Assembly (NCBI GenBank): GCA_011523425.1
Contig: WTGU01000015.1
Span: 8,685 to 70,820 of the forward strand
Direction of reading: 5' to 3'
Origin: Alphaproteobacteria bacterium
Lineage (GTDB): Bacteria > Pseudomonadota > Alphaproteobacteria > UBA828
Length of the DNA: 62,136 nucleotides
Shown here: positions 52,680-62,136 of the stretch, piece after piece
Layout of the letters: each line of letters starts with the position of its first letter
How positions within the stretch are numbered: position 1 is the stretch's first letter
Notes under the pieces: model-generated
Told to the model about the DNA's origin: nothing
Seen by the model: only the letters and a program-made list of their open reading frames with translations
The model's database searches: none
Translations under genes and position numbers: made by a program

Positions 52680-52898
52680 TCAGCGCTTCGGCGGCTTCTC
52701 GCCCGAGAGGAAGGAGCCGAGCATCCGCCCCACCTCGCGCGCGGGGTCCTTGGCGACTGCGACCTTCGCCACCTTGTCGGCCGCCTTGTCCATCTTCCCG
52801 TCGACGGCCCGGAACGCCTGCCCCGCCTTCTTCTGCACGCGCGGATCGGCGGCGGCGCGCCTGGCCAACGACCAGAGAACCGTGCGCAGGATAGCCAT
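52680..52898 (-). CDS. Small conserved hypothetical protein
   Basis: A 72-residue basic protein that I do not recognise. It begins MAILRTVLWSLARRAAADPRVQ and continues with a helical Lys/Ala/Asp-rich middle (KMDKAADKVAKVAVAKDP), ending in GEKPPKR. There is no signal peptide or cysteine. The start is ATG 52896-52898. It converges with the leucine tRNA genes, 23 bases away. Regular codon bias supports coding, but not a function. Confidence 0.6.
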   Translation of the reverse strand: MAILRTVLWSLARRAAADPRVQKKAGQAFRAVDGKMDKAADKVAKVAVAKDPAREVGRMLGSFLSGEKPPKR

Positions 52899-52999
52899 GG
52901 CGCCATTCTAACGCGTTCGCCCGCCCGCCATTCAAGATTCTCTCCCTCGACTCCGGCGCGCCGCTTGGGCACAAGGAGCGGCTGCAAGGAGGGCCTAAG

Positions 53000-53779
53000 A
53001 TGAAGCTGCCGTCCAGGATCGTCGACATCTCCCAGCCCCTCGACAACGAAACGGTCGTGGACCCCGACTTCATGCGGCCCTCGATCCGCTACGTGACGGG
53101 GAAGGAGAGCGCGGCGCTCATGTGCGAGCTGTTCCCCGGCCTCAGCGAGGACCAGCTTCCGAACGGCGAGGGCTGGGCGATCGAGTTCATTGAGCTCGCC
53201 ACCCACAACGGCACCCACATGGATGCGCCCTACCACTACAACTCGCGGGATTCGAAGGGCAACCGGATGCCGACCATCGACGAGATGCCGCTCGACTGGT
53301 ACTTCCGGCCGGGCGTGAAGCTCGACTTCCGCGATCTCGACGACGGCTACGTCGCGACGCCGGCGGACGTCGAGGCCGAGCTCGGGCGGATCGGCTACGA
53401 GCTCCAGCCCATGGACATCGTGCTGGTGAACACGCGGGCGGGCGAGAGATACGGCCACGACGACTACATCCACTCCGGCTGCGGCATGGGCCGCGAGGCG
53501 ACCCATTACCTGACCGAGCGCGGCGTGCGCGTGACCGGCATCGACGGCTGGAGCTGGGACGCGCCCTTCTCGGCGACGCGCGAGCGCTGGCTGAAGACGC
53601 GGGACCCCCGGATCATCTGGGAAGGCCACTATGCCGGGATCGACACGCCCTACTGCCACATGGAGAAGCTCCGGCACCTGGAGGAGCTGCCGTCCTTCGG
53701 CTTCACGGTCGCGTGCTTCCCCTGCAAGATCAAGGCGGCGTCCGGCGGCTGGACCAGGGCCGTCGCGCTCTTCGACTGA
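53000..53779 (+). CDS. Cyclase-family metal hydrolase (kynurenine-formamidase-like)
   Basis: A 259-residue protein of the cyclase family (PF04199 type). The metal-binding motif HNGTHMDAPYHY supplies two His and an Asp. DISQPLDNETVVDPD opens the domain and TGIDGWSWDAPF lies later. Members include kynurenine formamidase, isatin hydrolase and other amide or lactone hydrolases. AAGGAGG lies just upstream of the ATG. A second HyuA gene follows after 48 bases, so both may act on cyclic amide substrates; this is inferred from context only. Confidence 0.85.
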   Translation: MKLPSRIVDISQPLDNETVVDPDFMRPSIRYVTGKESAALMCELFPGLSEDQLPNGEGWAIEFIELATHNGTHMDAPYHYNSRDSKGNRMPTIDEMPLDWYFRPGVKLDFRDLDDGYVATPADVEAELGRIGYELQPMDIVLVNTRAGERYGHDDYIHSGCGMGREATHYLTERGVRVTGIDGWSWDAPFSATRERWLKTRDPRIIWEGHYAGIDTPYCHMEKLRHLEELPSFGFTVACFPCKIKAASGGWTRAVALFD

Positions 53780-53827
53780 ACCGATTCTTTCCGCGTTTAC
53801 GCATCAGGCTTGCCCCCAGGAACTCGC

Positions 53828-55948
53828 ATGAGCACTTACCTCTGCGGCATCGACATCGGCGGCACCTTCACCGACTGCGTGGTGGTGGACGAGGAGGGCC
53901 GCGTCACCACCGGCAAGGCGCCGTCCACCCCGGCCGACTTCGGCGAGGGGCTGATCGCCGCCCTCGACATCGTCGCCGGCAAGCTCGACACGCCGCTCGA
54001 TGCGCTCTGCCGCGAGCTCGCGGTGCTGGCCCACGGCACCACCGTCGGCACCAACGCGATCATCCAGAAGAAGGGCGTCAAGGTCGGCCTCATCACCACC
54101 AGGGGCCACAACGACGTCATCCACATCATGCGCGGCTCGCGCGGGCTCACCGGCCGCGACATCCGCCTCGTCGTCCACATCCCGGAGAGCAGCAAGCCGG
54201 ACCCCATCGTGCCGAAATACCTGATCGAGGGGGTATCGGAGAGGGTCGACTGCTTCGGCAAGGTCGTCGTCGAGCTGAACGAGGAGGAGGCGGAGCGGGC
54301 GATCCGCCGGCTGGTCGCCGACGGGGTGGAGGCGATCGCGATCTGCTTCCTCTGGTCCTTCCTCGCGCCCGAGCACGAGCGCCGCGTCAAGGCCATGGTG
54401 GAGCGCATCGCGCCCGGCCTGTTCGTCACCTGCTCGTCCGAGCTGGTGCCGAAGTGGGGCGAGTACGAGCGCACCGCCGCGGTGGCGCTCAACGCCTATA
54501 TCGGCCCGCTGGTGACCGGCTACCTCGCCCGCATGGACAGGCGTACGACCGAGCTCGGCTACCGCCACCCCTTGCAGATCACCCAGTGCGCGGGCGGCAC
54601 GATCCCGGTGGCCAAGGCGATGGCGGCGCCGCTGCTGACGCTTGATTCCGGTCCGGTCTCGGGCGTCACCGGCTCGCGCTACGGCGGCGGCATCATGGGC
54701 TACGAGAACGTCATCACCACCGACATGGGCGGCACCTCCTTCGATGTCGGCATCATCCACGGCGGCGAGCCGGCGTTCTCCTACCGCAGCCTGGTCCACC
54801 AGTACGAGTACTACCTCTCCAAGGTCGACATCCAGGTGATCGGCGCGGGCGGCGGCAGCATGGCCCGGATCGACGAGACCACCGGCGCGCTCCGCGTCGG
54901 CCCGGAGAGCGCAGGCGCGGACCCCGGCCCGGTCTGCTACGGCCGCGGCGGCAGGGTGCCGACGGTCACCGACGCCGACCTGGTGCTCGGCTATCTCGAC
55001 CCGGACAACTTCGCCGGCGGCGCCATCGCGCTGGACCGGGACGCCGCGGCCCGCGCGCTGGAGCCCGTGGGCGCGAGCCTCGGCCTCGGGCTGGACGAGA
55101 CCGCGAGCGGCATCGCCCGCATCGTCGAGTTCCAGATGGCCGACCTGATCCGCAAGGTGACGATCCAGAAGGGCCACGATCCGCGCGACTTCGTGCTCTT
55201 CGCCTTCGGCGGCGCGGGCCCGGCCCATGCCGGGGTCTTCGCGCAGGAGCTCGGGGTCTCGAAGGTGATCGTGCCGCAGCGCGAGACCGCTTCGGTCTGG
55301 TGCGCCTTCGGCGCGGCGGCGGCCGACCTGCTGCACGTCCACGAGCGGGTCAACATCATGCGCTCGCCCTTCGACGTCGGCACGATCAACGCCATGCTGG
55401 CCGGGCTGAAGGAGCGCGGCGCCGCCGATCTCGCAGCCGACGACATCGCGCCGGCGGACCGGCACTACCGCTTCACCCTCGACATGCGGCACAAGGGCCA
55501 GATCAACGAGGTCGAGGTGGAACTGGCGGGCGAGGCCGTGGCCGCCGACGAGGTCGCCGCGCTGCACGAGGAGTTCCGCCGCCGCTACGAGGCGCTCTAC
55601 GGGCGCGGCGCCGCACTCCCCAACGCGCAGCTCGAGATCGTCACCTTCCGCTGCCGCGCCTCGGGCGTGACGCCGAAGCCCCGCCTCAGCAGGGCCGACG
55701 GACTTCAGGCGGAGCCCGCGCCCGACGCCATCCGCCCGCCGCGCTCGGTCTACTGGGCCGCATGGGAACGCCGGGCGGAGACGCCTATCTTCGACGGCGC
55801 GCGCCTCGTCCCCGGCAACCGCATCGAGGGGCCCGCCGTCATCGACACGGAAGTCACGACTGTGGTGGTCCACCCCGGGCAATCGCTCCTGGTCGATTCT
55901 TACGGCAATTTCGAGATCACCCTGGCCGCCGGCACGGACGGCGCGTGA
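53828..55948 (+). CDS. Hydantoinase/oxoprolinase subunit A family protein, second copy
   Basis: A 706-residue HyuA-type protein, paralogous to the gene at 39.6 kb. Landmarks are CGIDIGGTFTDCVVVDEEG, AVLAHGTTVGTNAIIQKKG, TTDMGGTSFDVGIIHGG and LFAFGGAGPAHAGVFAQELG. The ATG at 53828 (MSTYLCGIDIGG) is chosen over an in-frame start 18 bases upstream. Unlike the first copy, no hyuB follows; a small unrelated gene overlaps its end. It could share the distant HyuB, or its B subunit may lie outside the window. Confidence 0.85.
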   Translation: MSTYLCGIDIGGTFTDCVVVDEEGRVTTGKAPSTPADFGEGLIAALDIVAGKLDTPLDALCRELAVLAHGTTVGTNAIIQKKGVKVGLITTRGHNDVIHIMRGSRGLTGRDIRLVVHIPESSKPDPIVPKYLIEGVSERVDCFGKVVVELNEEEAERAIRRLVADGVEAIAICFLWSFLAPEHERRVKAMVERIAPGLFVTCSSELVPKWGEYERTAAVALNAYIGPLVTGYLARMDRRTTELGYRHPLQITQCAGGTIPVAKAMAAPLLTLDSGPVSGVTGSRYGGGIMGYENVITTDMGGTSFDVGIIHGGEPAFSYRSLVHQYEYYLSKVDIQVIGAGGGSMARIDETTGALRVGPESAGADPGPVCYGRGGRVPTVTDADLVLGYLDPDNFAGGAIALDRDAAARALEPVGASLGLGLDETASGIARIVEFQMADLIRKVTIQKGHDPRDFVLFAFGGAGPAHAGVFAQELGVSKVIVPQRETASVWCAFGAAAADLLHVHERVNIMRSPFDVGTINAMLAGLKERGAADLAADDIAPADRHYRFTLDMRHKGQINEVEVELAGEAVAADEVAALHEEFRRRYEALYGRGAALPNAQLEIVTFRCRASGVTPKPRLSRADGLQAEPAPDAIRPPRSVYWAAWERRAETPIFDGARLVPGNRIEGPAVIDTEVTTVVVHPGQSLLVDSYGNFEITLAAGTDGA

Positions 55949-56289
55949 TGGACGCGCGCAACGAGGCCGGCGCGGAGACAGGCGAAAGGCGCATCATGGA
56001 CCTGACGGGCTTCGAACGTTCGCTCGAGGAGGCCGCGCCGCCGGAGGGCCTGAGCACGCCGCTCCAGGCGCTCTGGCAGGAGGCGCGCGGTCACTGGGAC
56101 GAGGCCCATGCGCTCGCCCAGGCCGACAAGGGCCCGGCCGGCGCCTGGGTCCACGCCTATCTCCACCGCGTCGAGGGCGATCTCCGCAACGCCGGCTACT
56201 GGTACCGGCGCGCCGGCCGGCCGGAATCCAAGCAGGCGCTGCGCGACGAATGGCGGGCGATCGCGACGACGCTCCTGGCGGAGGGCTAG
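55948..56289 (+). CDS. Small conserved hypothetical protein
   Basis: A 113-residue helical protein without signal peptide or cysteines. The core WQEARGHWDEAHALAQ, GAWVHAYLHRVEGDLRNAGYWYRRAGRP recalls a short conserved alphaproteobacterial family of unknown role, remembered only loosely. The ATG at 55948 overlaps the hyuA stop (TGATG). An internal ATG at 55996 (MDLTGFERSLEEAAPPEG) fits the conserved start better and would give 97 residues. Confidence 0.7.
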   Translation: MDARNEAGAETGERRIMDLTGFERSLEEAAPPEGLSTPLQALWQEARGHWDEAHALAQADKGPAGAWVHAYLHRVEGDLRNAGYWYRRAGRPESKQALRDEWRAIATTLLAEG

Positions 56290-56342
56290 CGACCCTTTCG
56301 GCACGCGCGCGCTACCCCCATCGCGCCCCGCCATGGCGACCG

Positions 56343-56434
56343 GAAGTGGGATTCGCCAACAAGGGGGGGCATGCGGGATTCGCCGGGATGGCAAGGGATT
56401 CCGGGCGGGACAGGCGGCCTCCATATCCCACTTC
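56343..56434. repeat. Cluster of GGGATTCGCC direct repeats inside a 10-bp inverted repeat
   Basis: GGGATTCGCC occurs at 56348-56357 and 56375-56384, with a partial copy GGGATTCC at 56395-56402. The arms GAAGTGGGAT (56343-56352) and ATCCCACTTC (56425-56434) form an inverted repeat enclosing the whole set. Several short sites in fixed orientation upstream of a promoter could bind a regulator cooperatively. Confidence 0.45.
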
Positions 56435-56568
56435 GCCACCCCCCTGCCGTGCACCGCTCCTTCCCGCCCGTCCCCGCTCTCGCACGTCATGCCGCCACAC
56501 TCGCACGGCCCGCCCGCGCCGTGCACCGCACCATCGTCCGGGGTCGGCGCGCGCAGGGCGGCGGGCCG

Positions 56569-56597
56569 TTGACGGGCCCCGGCGCGCTACCTACATT
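56569..56597 (+). promoter_or_regulatory. Predicted sigma-70 promoter of trxA
   Basis: TTGACG (56569-56574) and TACATT (56592-56597) are separated by exactly 17 bases. Transcription would start near 56604, with the ribosome site GGAGGAG at 56614-56620 and the trxA ATG at 56627. Confidence 0.6.
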
Positions 56598-56626
56598 CCG
56601 GTGATCGCCGTCCTGGAGGAGCCCCG

Positions 56627-56947
56627 ATGAGCGTCACGCACGTCACCGATGCCGAGTTCGAAGAGAAGGTCCTCAACGCCGAAGGCCCGGTTCTGGTCGA
56701 CTTCTGGGCCGACTGGTGCGGCCCCTGCAAGGCCATCGCGCCGGCTCTGGAGGAGATCGCCGGCGAGATGGGCGAGTCGCTCTCGGTGGCCAAGCTCGAC
56801 GTGGACTCGAACCCGTCGACGCCCGCGAAGTACGGCATCCGGGGGATTCCGACCCTGATCCTCTTCAAGGGCGGCGAGGTGGCCGATACCAAGGTGGGCG
56901 CGCTGCCCAAGGCCAAGCTCGCCGAGTGGCTGCGCGGCGCGGTCTGA
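56627..56947 (+). CDS. trxA: Thioredoxin 1
   Basis: A 106-residue cytosolic thioredoxin. The active site is W30-C31-G-P-C34 in [18 protein letters not shown]. The buried aspartate is in LVDFWAD, and the cis-proline in [15 protein letters not shown]. It has its own promoter and ribosome site and converges with folC. In many alphaproteobacteria trxA follows folC on the same strand; here it points the other way. Confidence 0.97.
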   Translation: MSVTHVTDAEFEEKVLNAEGPVLVDFWADWCGPCKAIAPALEEIAGEMGESLSVAKLDVDSNPSTPAKYGIRGIPTLILFKGGEVADTKVGALPKAKLAEWLRGAV

Positions 56948-56983
56948 GCCGGCCGCTGCGGGGCGGAACGCCGGCCTGCCCGC

Positions 56984-58294
56984 TCAGGCAGCCGGGACTT
57001 TCGCCGCCGCGAGCACGTCGCCCGCCAGATAGAGCGAGCCGCAGACGAGGATGCGGGCCGGCCCGGCCGAGCCCGCGGTGAGATCCGCGATCGCCGCGGC
57101 AACGCTTGTCCCCGTCTCCGCCTCGATCCCGACTTCTCGCGCTGCGGCGCGGATATCGTCCGGTGCCGCGCTGGCGGCCTGATCCGGGATCGGCACAGCG
57201 ACCAGCCGCCGCGCGACCGGCGCGAGCGACCGCAAGAAATCCGCCGGCGGTCGCGTGTTCAACATGCCCACCACGAGGTCGAGCGGACGGTCGGCCCAGC
57301 CCTCTGCGACGCGGGCCAGCGCCGCCGCCGCGGCCGCGTTGTGGCCGCCGTCGAGCCAGAGTTCCCAGCCCTCGGTTAGGCCCGGCCAGGGCAGGCGCTG
57401 CAGACGTCCGGGCCAGCGCGCCTCCCTGAGGCCCTTCGAGATGGCGGCATCGTCGAGGGAGAACCCCTGCAGGCTGCGCGCGCAAGCCGCGGCGAGCGCG
57501 GCGTTCTCGACCTGGTGAGGGCCGGCGAGTCCCGGCAGGGAATAGCGCCCGGCACCCCGCCCGTCCCGCACGCTCAGATGCCCGCGAACGCACTCGAAGG
57601 ACCACTCCCGGCCCAGCCGCGCGAGCGGCGCGCCCACCTCCCCGGCGACCCGCTCGATCGCCGCAGCGGCGTCGGCCTCCTGCCGGCCGATGACGCCGGT
57701 CACGCCCTCCTTCAGGATGCCGGCCTTCTCGGCGGCGATGAGGGGGAGCGTCTCACCCAGATAGTGCGTGTGGTCGATGGAGACCGGCGTGATCGCCGTG
57801 AGCGCGGGGCGGTCGATCACGTTGGTGGCGTCGAGCCGGCCGCCGAGGCCGACTTCCAGCAGCAGCACGTCCGCCGGGTGCTGCCGGAAGGCGTGGAAGG
57901 CGGCGGCGGTGGTGATCTCGAAGAAGGTGATCGGCGCGCCGCCGTTGACGGCCTCGCAATGGGCGAGGCTCGCGCGCAAGTCCTCCTCCCCGATCGGTAC
58001 GCCATCGAGCCGGATCCGCTCGGCGAAGCGCACCAGGTGGGGCGAGACGTAGCTCTGCACGCGATGGCCGGCGGCGCGCAGCATCGCTTCCAGATAGGCG
58101 ACGACGCTGCCCTTGCCGTTGGTGCCGGCGACGTGGACGACGGGCGGCGCGGCGCGCTCCGGGTTGCCCAGCGCATCGAGCAGCCGGGTCATGCGCCCGA
58201 GCGAGAGGTCGATGGCCTTGGGATGGAGCGCGAGCAGGCGCTCGAGGATCGCGTCGGACTCGAACGCCGCCTCGCGGTCGGGCGCGGCGCTCAC
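56984..58294 (-). CDS. folC: Dihydrofolate synthase / folylpolyglutamate synthase
   Basis: This Mur-ligase-type enzyme adds glutamate to dihydropteroate and then to folates. The 436-residue protein shows VVHVAGTNGKGSVVAYLEAML (ATP loop), SPHLVRFAERIRLDG, EVGLGGRLDATNVI, SIDHTHYLGETLPLIAAEKAGI and WLDGGHNAAA. The start is GTG 58292-58294 (MSAAPDREAAFES), 41 bases after the accD stop. It ends the trpF-trpB-trpA-accD-folC series. Confidence 0.95.
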   Translation of the reverse strand: MSAAPDREAAFESDAILERLLALHPKAIDLSLGRMTRLLDALGNPERAAPPVVHVAGTNGKGSVVAYLEAMLRAAGHRVQSYVSPHLVRFAERIRLDGVPIGEEDLRASLAHCEAVNGGAPITFFEITTAAAFHAFRQHPADVLLLEVGLGGRLDATNVIDRPALTAITPVSIDHTHYLGETLPLIAAEKAGILKEGVTGVIGRQEADAAAAIERVAGEVGAPLARLGREWSFECVRGHLSVRDGRGAGRYSLPGLAGPHQVENAALAAACARSLQGFSLDDAAISKGLREARWPGRLQRLPWPGLTEGWELWLDGGHNAAAAAALARVAEGWADRPLDLVVGMLNTRPPADFLRSLAPVARRLVAVPIPDQAASAAPDDIRAAAREVGIEAETGTSVAAAIADLTAGSAGPARILVCGSLYLAGDVLAAAKVPAA

Positions 58295-58335
58295 CTCACC
58301 GCCCCGGGGCACGCCGCACGCGCACGGGCGCGGCT

Positions 58336-59271
58336 TCAGTCGGCGCCGGCCGGCGCAGGCTCGTCCTTGCCCTCGCGCGCGCCCGCCGCGCTCCCATGCA
58401 GCGCGATGATCTCCGCAGCGGGCTTCTTGTCTCGCAGCAAGGCCAGCAGCAGCGACAGGGTCTCGCGCAGCTTGCGGCGGTGCACCACCATGTCGACCAT
58501 GCCGTGGTCGCGCAGGTACTCCGCGCGCTGGAAGCCCTCGGGCAGCCTCTCGCGGATAGTCTCCTCGATCACGCGCGGGCCGGCGAAGCCGATGACCGCG
58601 CCGGGCTCGGCGATGGCGATGTCGCCGAGCATCGCGAAGGAGGCGGTCACGCCGCCCGTCGTCGGGTTGGTGAGCAGCACGATATAGGGTACGCCCGCTT
58701 CCTTCAGCTCGTCGACCGCGACGGTGGTGCGCGCCATCTGCATCAGCGAGAGCGCCCCCTCCTGCATGCGGGCGCCGCCCGACGACGGGATCACGATCAG
58801 CGGCGAGTCCTGAAGCACCGCGAGCCGCGCGGCCGCGAGCAGGCTCTCGCCGACGGCGGTGCCCATGGAGCCGCCGAGGAAGCCGAACTCGAACGAGGCG
58901 ATGACCGCCGGCGCGCCGCCGATGCGGCCGTGGGCCACCACGATCGCGTCGTCGTGGCCCGTCTTGCCGCGCGCCTCGCGGAGCCGGTCGACGTAGCGCT
59001 TGCGGTCGCGGAAGCGGAGCGGGTCCTCCGTCACGGCGGGCAGCTCGATGGTCTGGTAGCCGTCGTCGTCGAAGAGCAACGCCAGGCGCTTCTCCGCGCC
59101 GAGCCGCATGTGGTGGTCGCAGCGCGGGCAGACCCGGAGATTGCTCTCCAGCTCGCGGTGAAAGATCATCTGCTCGCACTCGTTGCACTTCTCCCACAGG
59201 TCGTGCGGGATGTCGTGCCGGCGGAAGAGGCCGCTCACCTTGGGCCGCGAGAACCGATCGAGCCAGCTCAC
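58336..59271 (-). CDS. accD: Acetyl-CoA carboxylase carboxyltransferase subunit beta
   Basis: With AccA, it transfers CO2 from biotin to acetyl-CoA in fatty-acid synthesis. The 311-residue protein has the N-terminal zinc ribbon C29, C32, C48 and C51 (KCNECEQ and VCPRCDHHM) and the carboxyltransferase core [34 protein letters not shown] and [18 protein letters not shown]. The GTG start overlaps the trpA stop as GTGA. Confidence 0.97.
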   Translation of the reverse strand: MSWLDRFSRPKVSGLFRRHDIPHDLWEKCNECEQMIFHRELESNLRVCPRCDHHMRLGAEKRLALLFDDDGYQTIELPAVTEDPLRFRDRKRYVDRLREARGKTGHDDAIVVAHGRIGGAPAVIASFEFGFLGGSMGTAVGESLLAAARLAVLQDSPLIVIPSSGGARMQEGALSLMQMARTTVAVDELKEAGVPYIVLLTNPTTGGVTASFAMLGDIAIAEPGAVIGFAGPRVIEETIRERLPEGFQRAEYLRDHGMVDMVVHRRKLRETLSLLLALLRDKKPAAEIIALHGSAAGAREGKDEPAPAGAD

Positions 59272-60103
59272 GATGTCGCCTCCTGCCGCGCCCCGCGCAC
59301 GCCCTTCCCCAGCGCGCGCACCAGCGCCAGCGCGTTGTCGCGGCAGGCAGGCGTCGCCCCGCCGTCCGCGTCGAGACCCTCCTCGATCTCCGCGATCAGG
59401 GCCGAGCCCACGACCGCGGCATCGGCGACCCGGGCGATCTCCGCCGCCTGGGCCGGAGTCTTGATGCCGAAGCCGACGGCGATCGGCAGTTGGGTGTGGC
59501 GGCGCAGGCGCTCGACGGCGGCCTGCGTCGCCGCGGCGGCGGCCCCTGCCGCGCCGGTGATCCCGGTGATCGAGATATAGTAGACGAAGCCGCTCGTGTT
59601 GGTGAGCACGGCCGGCAGGCGGGCGTCGTCGGTCGTCGGTGCCGCCAGCCGCACGAAGGAGAGGCCGGCGTCGAGCGCGGGCCGGCAGAGCTCGTCGTCC
59701 TCCTCGGGCGGCAGGTCGACCACGATCATGCCGTCGAGGCCGACCGCCAGCGCATCCTCCAGGAAGCGCTTCACGCCATAGATGTAGATGGGGTTGTAGT
59801 AACCCATGAGGACCAGCGGCGTGGCGTCGTCCCGCTCGCGGAAGCGCCGCACCAGCTCGAGCGTCTTGCCGAGCGTGATGCCGGCCTTGAGCGCACGCTG
59901 GCCGGCGCGCTGGATCACCGGCCCGTCCGCCATGGGATCGGTGAAGGGCGAGCCGATCTCGATGATGTCGGCGCCGGCCTCGGCGAGCCCCTCCAGGATA
60001 GCGAAGGAGGTCTCGATGTCGGGATCGCCCATCATGGTGAAGGTCACGAGCCCGGCGCGGCCCTCATCGGCAAGGGCGGCGAAGCGCCTCTCGATGCGCC
60101 CGC

Positions 60104-60107
<4 letters not shown>
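59268..60107 (-). CDS. trpA: Tryptophan synthase alpha chain
   Basis: It cleaves indole-3-glycerol phosphate and passes indole through a tunnel to TrpB. The 279-residue TIM barrel has catalytic E50 and D61 ([20 protein letters not shown]), [13 protein letters not shown], and the phosphate site [15 protein letters not shown]. The GTG at 60105-60107 overlaps the trpB stop as GTGA, so it is translationally coupled. Confidence 0.97.
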
Positions 60108-61311
<1,204 letters not shown>

Positions 61312-61315
<4 letters not shown>

Positions 61316-61983
61316 GCCGCGGCTCCGTCCGCCGCCTGCCCGGCCGCGGCCGCCGCGGCGAGGAAGGCGCCGATCTTCTCCGGGTCCTTGCGGCCGGGCG
61401 CCGCCTCGATCCCGGACGAGACGTCGACGGCCCGCGCGCCGGTGATCCTGATCGCCTCGCCGACGTTGCCCGCATCCAGCCCGCCGGAGAGCAGCCAGCC
61501 CGTCGCGGGCGGCGGCGCCGCCTGGAACAACCGCCAGTCGAAGGCCTGCGCGTTGCCGCCGGGGCGGGTGGCGTCGGCGCTCGCCTTGGCGTCGAACAGG
61601 ATCAGGTCGGCGCTCTCGCGGTAGTCCTCCGCGCGGCCGATGTCGGCGGCGTCGGAGACGCTGATGGCCTTGATGATGCGGCAGCCGGTGCGCGTGCGGA
61701 TCGCGTCGGCCCGCGCCGGGCTCTCGTTGCCGTGGAGCTGGATGTAGTCGAGTCGCATGTGGGAAAGGATACCCTCTATGAAGTCGTTGTCGGGATCGAC
61801 GACCACGCCCACGGTCGCGGTGCCGGCGGGCAGGTCGGCGGCGAGCGCCGCGGCGTGCTCCGGCGAGACGTCGCGCGGAGACGGCGGGAAGAACACGAAT
61901 CCCAGGAATCGCGCGCCGCCGTGCACCGCCGCATCGACGGCGCGGCGGTCGCTCAGTCCGCAGGTCTTGACCGCTACAGGCAT
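61312..61983 (-). CDS. trpF: Phosphoribosylanthranilate isomerase
   Basis: It converts phosphoribosylanthranilate to CdRP by Amadori rearrangement. The 223-residue barrel opens with [16 protein letters not shown] (catalytic Cys8; T replaces the common I), and has [36 protein letters not shown] with the catalytic aspartate, [12 protein letters not shown] and [20 protein letters not shown]. The ATG is 61981-61983. It is the first visible gene of the trp block. Confidence 0.97.
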
Positions 61984-62103
61984 GGCCTACCCTACCCGAT
62001 CGCTGCTGCTACAGCACGATCCGACCGGACAAGACCATGCCCAGTCGCCACACGTTCTCACCTCTTGTGCGGTGCGGGCCGAGACTCCCCCACCTCACCC
62101 CGG

Positions 62104-62131
62104 CCCTCTCCGCCCCCGGGGGCGGAGAGGG
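62104..62131. repeat. Perfect 28-base palindrome, probable dispersed intergenic hairpin
   Basis: The arms 62104-62117 (CCCTCTCCGCCCCC) and 62118-62131 are exact reverse complements with no loop, preceded by CCTCACCCCGG. This CTCACCCCGGCCCTCTCC layout is typical of a hairpin repeat scattered between genes in many proteobacteria. It is 120 bases upstream of trpF, at the window edge. Confidence 0.5.
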
Positions 62132-62136
62132 AGTAA

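Larger units (their letters stand above)
56290..56626. other. 337-base intergenic region before trxA
   Basis: No coding potential is evident. The gap contains the GGGAT-type repeats and the trxA promoter listed separately, and two copies of CCGTGCACCGC (56447-56457 and 56519-56529). Their sequence and spacing suggest regulatory DNA rather than a decayed gene. Confidence 0.55.

Noticed and set aside
53804-55882. A 692-codon minus-strand frame opposite the second hyuA
   Set aside because: Shadow frame; the plus-strand HyuA signature motifs are intact.

Overview
This window reads as chromosome from a very GC-rich alphaproteobacterium. The lineage evidence is the nuo gene order, a SAM-II (SAM-alpha) riboswitch, a CarD-family regulator, a SUV3-like helicase next to an S4 protein, the hemC-hemD-mitofilin-hemY block and the trpFBA-accD-folC block. 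Coding density is high. Neighbouring genes often share a 4-base NTGA stop/start overlap, and GTG starts are frequent. I see no insertion sequence, prophage, CRISPR array, plasmid gene or rRNA. Genus and order cannot be settled by eye.

Region 1 (1-6.4 kb, minus strand) holds the front half of the complex I operon (nuoA-F and the start of nuoG), then tRNA-Asp, tRNA-Val and the HU gene. Region 2 (6.4-11.7 kb) has a zinc-independent quinone-oxidoreductase-like gene, an N-carbamoyl-D-amino-acid hydrolase, a SAM-II riboswitch plus intrinsic terminator in front of metZ, and the two ATPases of a Liv-type ABC importer with no permease or binding protein beside them. Region 3 (11.7-15.9 kb) has the most unusual gene: a 1061-residue protein joining a membrane-anchored, DgcB-like Fe-S/CCG oxidoreductase to a complete ETF beta subunit. 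etfA follows with a one-base overlap, which suggests an ETF tethered to its own membrane electron acceptor.

Region 4 (16-24 kb, minus strand) runs helicase, S4 protein, TerB-like protein, fdxA, carD, a calcineurin-fold protein that has lost its metal ligands, a Rieske oxygenase and a gamma-butyrobetaine-hydroxylase-like oxygenase. The carD product carries a 145-residue histone-H1-like tail. The last two enzymes resemble those acting on carnitine/betaine-type quaternary amines. Region 5 (24-28 kb) has two tandem paralogous lipoproteins behind an AT-rich promoter, htpG, and a DUF1223 secreted thioredoxin-fold protein.

Region 6 (28-44 kb) is catabolic and accessory in character: a 2OG-Fe(II) oxygenase, a BKACE-type beta-keto-acid cleavage enzyme, an FAD monooxygenase and an OsmC protein on one strand; a gentisate-dioxygenase-like bicupin, a 3-hydroxyacyl-CoA dehydrogenase, an LVIVD beta-propeller, pyruvate carboxylase and HyuA/HyuB on the other; and an HpcH aldolase facing them. 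Its substrate cannot be read from sequence.

Region 7 (44.5-62 kb) is mostly housekeeping: tRNA-Thr, the heme genes with a mitofilin homologue and HemY, tsaD, gpsA, two tRNA-Leu genes, trxA, folC, accD, trpA, trpB and trpF. Inserted among these are a secreted sulfatase-modifying-factor-domain protein, a cyclase-family hydrolase and a second HyuA that lacks an adjacent HyuB.
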